Shown here piece after piece: positions 32,890 to 34,945 of a stretch of 34,945 nt of DNA (position 1 is the stretch's first letter; each line of letters opens with the position of its first letter). Below the pieces are notes generated by a model. It ran no database searches and was not told the origin of the DNA. It saw only the letters and a program-made list of their open reading frames with translations. A program made the translations under genes and the position numbers. The stretch is from Buchananella hordeovulneris (GTDB lineage: Bacteria; Actinomycetota; Actinomycetes; Actinomycetales; Actinomycetaceae): the NCBI RefSeq assembly GCF_001907235.1, contig NZ_MQVS01000016.1:1-34945 (forward strand), read 5' to 3'.

Positions 32890-33546
32890 GTGAGCGCGAA
32901 GGCAGAGGTACTTGACCTGGCCATCCTCGGGCAACTGCAAAGCCCGGCCCACGGCTACGAACTGCGCAAACGCCTAGCAACTACCCTCGGGCGCCTCCGC
33001 GCGTGGTCGTACGGTTCGCTCTACCCCGCCCTGCGGCGCCTGACCGAAGCCGGCCTCATCACCTCCACCGACGACCCCACCGGCAAACGCGCCAAAATTG
33101 TCTATTCCCTCACAAAAGCTGGGCGCGTCCATTTAAACACCGCCCTAGCCGGGGCCGGGCCGGACGCCTGGAACGACGACGCCTTCGACGTGCACTTCGC
33201 CAACTTCTCCTCCACCGACACCGCCACCCGCCTGCGCATCCTGGAAGGGCGCCGCTCCCGCATGGTCGAGCGCCTAGCTGCCCTCCGGGCGGCCGTTATT
33301 GAGGCCACCGAGCGGATGGACAAGTATGCCGCCGAACTCTCCCGCCACGGCCTAGCACAGGCGGAGGCAGACATCGCCTGGATCGAACGCGTCATCGACA
33401 CCGAACGCGGCACGGCAGGCCCCTACCCGTACTACACCGGCCCACCCACCCGGGCCACAGAATCCCCTTCCCCACCTCCCGGCCCACGCGCCACTCACCA
33501 GACCACCAACCACGGCCACCCGGCCACCCCACCCAAGGAGAACTAA
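32890..33546 (+). CDS. PadR-family transcriptional regulator
   Basis: The protein has 218 residues. The GTG at 32890 follows GGAGGATCA; the longer frame to 32566 runs through the ponA gene and is not used. The winged-helix domain ([19 protein letters not shown], then [16 protein letters not shown]) is typical of PadR, followed by a helical dimerisation region and a Pro/His-rich tail from about 178. PadR proteins usually repress neighbouring genes and respond to small molecules. Its stop overlaps the ino1 start (TAATG), so the two are cotranscribed. A PadR gene next to ino1 is also found in mycobacteria. Confidence 0.9.
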   Translation: MSAKAEVLDLAILGQLQSPAHGYELRKRLATTLGRLRAWSYGSLYPALRRLTEAGLITSTDDPTGKRAKIVYSLTKAGRVHLNTALAGAGPDAWNDDAFDVHFANFSSTDTATRLRILEGRRSRMVERLAALRAAVIEATERMDKYAAELSRHGLAQAEADIAWIERVIDTERGTAGPYPYYTGPPTRATESPSPPPGPRATHQTTNHGHPATPPKEN

Positions 33547-34625
33547 TGACCGAGATCCGCGTCGGTATCGTCGGTGTAGGAAACTGCGCCTCGTCCCTCG
33601 TGCAGGGCGTGACCTACTACCGCGACGCGAAGCCGGAGGAGACCGTCCCCGGCCTTATGCACGTCCAATTCGGGGACTACCACGTTTCCGACCTGAAGTT
33701 TGTGGCTGCCTTCGATGTCGATGCCGCTAAGGTCGGTCTCGACATCGCCGAAGCCATCAACGCCTCGGTCAACAACACGATCAAGATCGCCGACGTTGAG
33801 CCCACCGGGGTCAAGGTGCTGCGCGGTGTCACCCTGGACGGCCTGGGTGAGTACTACCGCGCCACCATCGACGAGTCGACCGAGGAGCCGGTTGACGTCG
33901 TCGCCGCCCTGCAGGAAGCCCGCGTCGACGTGCTGGTGTGCTACCTGCCGGTCGGTTCGGAAGAGGCCGCGAAGTTCTACGCCCAGTGCGCGATCGACGC
34001 TGGGTGCGCCTTCGTCAACTGCCTGCCGGTCTTCATTGGCTCCACTAAGGAATGGAGCGACAAGTTCGAGGCCGCCGGGGTGCCGATCGTTGGTGACGAC
34101 ATCAAGAGTCAGGTGGGGGCCACCATCACCCACCGGGTGCTGGCCAAGCTGTTCGAGGACCGCGGCGCCATCCTGGACCGCACCTACCAGTTGAACGTCG
34201 GCGGCAACATGGACTTCAAGAACATGCTGCAGCGCACCCGCCTGGAGTCCAAGAAGATCTCCAAGACCCAGGCCGTCACCTCCAACCTGCGGGCGGGCCT
34301 GGACGACCACGATGTCCACATCGGCCCGTCGGACCACGTCGCCTGGCTGGACGACCGCAAGTGGGCGTACGTGCGCCTGGAGGGCCGCAACTTCGGGGAT
34401 GCCCCCATCTCGTTGGAGTACAAGCTGGAGGTGTGGGACTCGCCCAACTCGGCAGGCATCGTGATCGACGCGGTGCGGGCCGCCAAGATCGCCCTGGACC
34501 GCGGGATTGGTGGGGAGCTGCTGAGCGCCTCGGCCTACTTCATGAAGTCGCCGATGGAGCAGCGGGCCGATGACGCTGCCCGCGAAGCTGTCGAAGAGTT
34601 CATTCGCGGCGAGCGGGAGCGGTAG
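33546..34625 (+). CDS. ino1: Inositol-3-phosphate synthase
   Basis: The enzyme converts glucose 6-phosphate to myo-inositol 3-phosphate with NAD+, the first step towards phosphatidylinositol, mycothiol and related actinobacterial metabolites. The 359-residue protein is the short actinobacterial type. Visible are [15 protein letters not shown] (NAD-binding, about 8-22), [28 protein letters not shown] and the [12 protein letters not shown] segment with active-site Lys residues. GGAG precedes the start, which overlaps the padR stop. A hairpin terminator follows. Confidence 0.94.
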   Translation: MTEIRVGIVGVGNCASSLVQGVTYYRDAKPEETVPGLMHVQFGDYHVSDLKFVAAFDVDAAKVGLDIAEAINASVNNTIKIADVEPTGVKVLRGVTLDGLGEYYRATIDESTEEPVDVVAALQEARVDVLVCYLPVGSEEAAKFYAQCAIDAGCAFVNCLPVFIGSTKEWSDKFEAAGVPIVGDDIKSQVGATITHRVLAKLFEDRGAILDRTYQLNVGGNMDFKNMLQRTRLESKKISKTQAVTSNLRAGLDDHDVHIGPSDHVAWLDDRKWAYVRLEGRNFGDAPISLEYKLEVWDSPNSAGIVIDAVRAAKIALDRGIGGELLSASAYFMKSPMEQRADDAAREAVEEFIRGERER

Positions 34626-34657
34626 GCCGGTTGCGGGAGCACTGAGCTGACTGCGAG

Positions 34658-34685
34658 AGTGCGGGGTCCGGGTGGGCCCCGCACT
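34658..34685 (+). terminator. Hairpin terminator after ino1
   Basis: AGTGCGGGG and CCCCGCACT form a perfect 9-bp stem that can extend to 12 bp with a GGGT loop, 33 bp after the ino1 stop. The following TTTCGT is only weakly U-rich. The arm sequence GCGGGG-CCGGGTGGGCC recurs at 34705-34722 without a matching partner arm. Confidence 0.7.
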
Positions 34686-34805
34686 TTCGTGTGTGCAGCC
34701 GGATGCGGGGCCCGGGTGGGCCGATTTGCCTGTCCGAGGCAGTTCCAGGCGCGTGCGGTGCCCGCTCGGGCGCGCCGGAACCGCAATCCGGGGGCACGGG
34801 ACCGC

Positions 34806-34841
34806 CCTAGATGGCTATGGGGGCGGCTCATCCGGTGTATA
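34806..34841 (-). repeat. 36-bp dispersed repeat, copy B, at the IS30-like element end
   Basis: This is the inverted copy of 28595-28630, with two mismatches. It begins seven bases beyond the transposase stop, where the terminal inverted repeat of an insertion sequence is expected. The rest of 34626-34848 holds only the ino1 terminator and its partial duplicate. Confidence 0.75.
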
Positions 34842-34848
34842 GGTGGTG

Positions 34849-34945
34849 TCAAGTGGTGAGTGCAACAGCTAGTTTTTCGGTGGGGTTGAGCCAGTTGAGG
34901 GTTTGGCGGGGGCGGATGTTGAGGAGGTATTCCATTTGGGCGATC
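34849..34945 (-). mobile_element. IS30-family transposase, C-terminal 32 codons (continues off window)
   Basis: The minus-strand frame reads IAQMEYLLNIRPRQTLNW, then LNPTEKLAVALTT and a TGA at 34849-34851. The RPR-TLNW-(T)P-E pattern is the characteristic end of IS30-family DDE transposases. Only this part is inside the window, so intactness cannot be judged. The element end is probably marked by the 36-bp repeat beside it. Confidence 0.75.

Overview
The window looks like chromosomal DNA from a high-G+C actinobacterium, probably a member of the Actinomycetaceae or a close relative. This is inferred from base composition, actinobacterial protein families, frequent GTG starts, TANNNT-type -10 elements directly in front of start codons, and gene order. 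The block from dnaB to ino1 (25-34.6 kb) has nearly the order known from Mycobacterium tuberculosis Rv0046c-Rv0058 (ino1, padR, ponA1, rpsF, ssb, rpsR, rplI, dnaB), with a MATE transporter inserted between rplI and dnaB. In mycobacteria this block lies within about 60 kb of the replication origin.

Region 1 (1-12.7 kb) is accessory and the most unusual part. It holds secretion-type helical proteins, lipoproteins and two alpha/beta-hydrolases, with housekeeping genes (hisC-like aminotransferase, phage-holin-family membrane protein, purB) between them. There are two paralogous two-gene units of a small helical protein followed by a large hydrolase with a helical N-terminus (6143-4325 and 12717-10727, both minus strand). 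The second unit is followed by three lipoprotein genes that start exactly 705 bp apart. Between purB and that array is a gene graveyard (7825-8620) with remnants of three gene types whose intact relatives are elsewhere in the window: the 772-1194 helical gene, the LpqN-like lipoprotein and the hydrolase. The left edge holds an operon of two helical proteins, divergent from two LpqN-like lipoproteins. I read the region as a decaying and expanding effector/immunity locus that would use a type VII (ESX-like) secretion system. No secretion machinery gene is visible here, so this is inference.

Region 2 (12.9-23.7 kb, plus strand) is core-like: tdh-kbl threonine degradation, a membrane-anchored DsbA-like thiol oxidoreductase with a strong intrinsic terminator, then a compact run of dedA, a DUF4287/SRPBCC-type protein, copZ, copA, a 917-residue flippase-like protein with a kinase-like middle, and two overlapping crcB (Fluc) genes. 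Two small, probably paralogous lipoproteins follow on the minus strand.

Region 3 (24.7-34.9 kb) starts with a two-repeat, 61-bp-period CRISPR-like element without cas genes, then dnaB. Upstream of dnaB is a noncoding stretch of about 0.6 kb with a cluster of DnaA boxes. Next come the MATE transporter, short repeats, rplI-rpsR-ssb-rpsF, a class A penicillin-binding protein, and a divergent padR-ino1 pair. The window ends inside an IS30-like transposase. A 36-bp sequence just outside its stop codon recurs inverted 6.2 kb away. No tRNA or rRNA genes were found.
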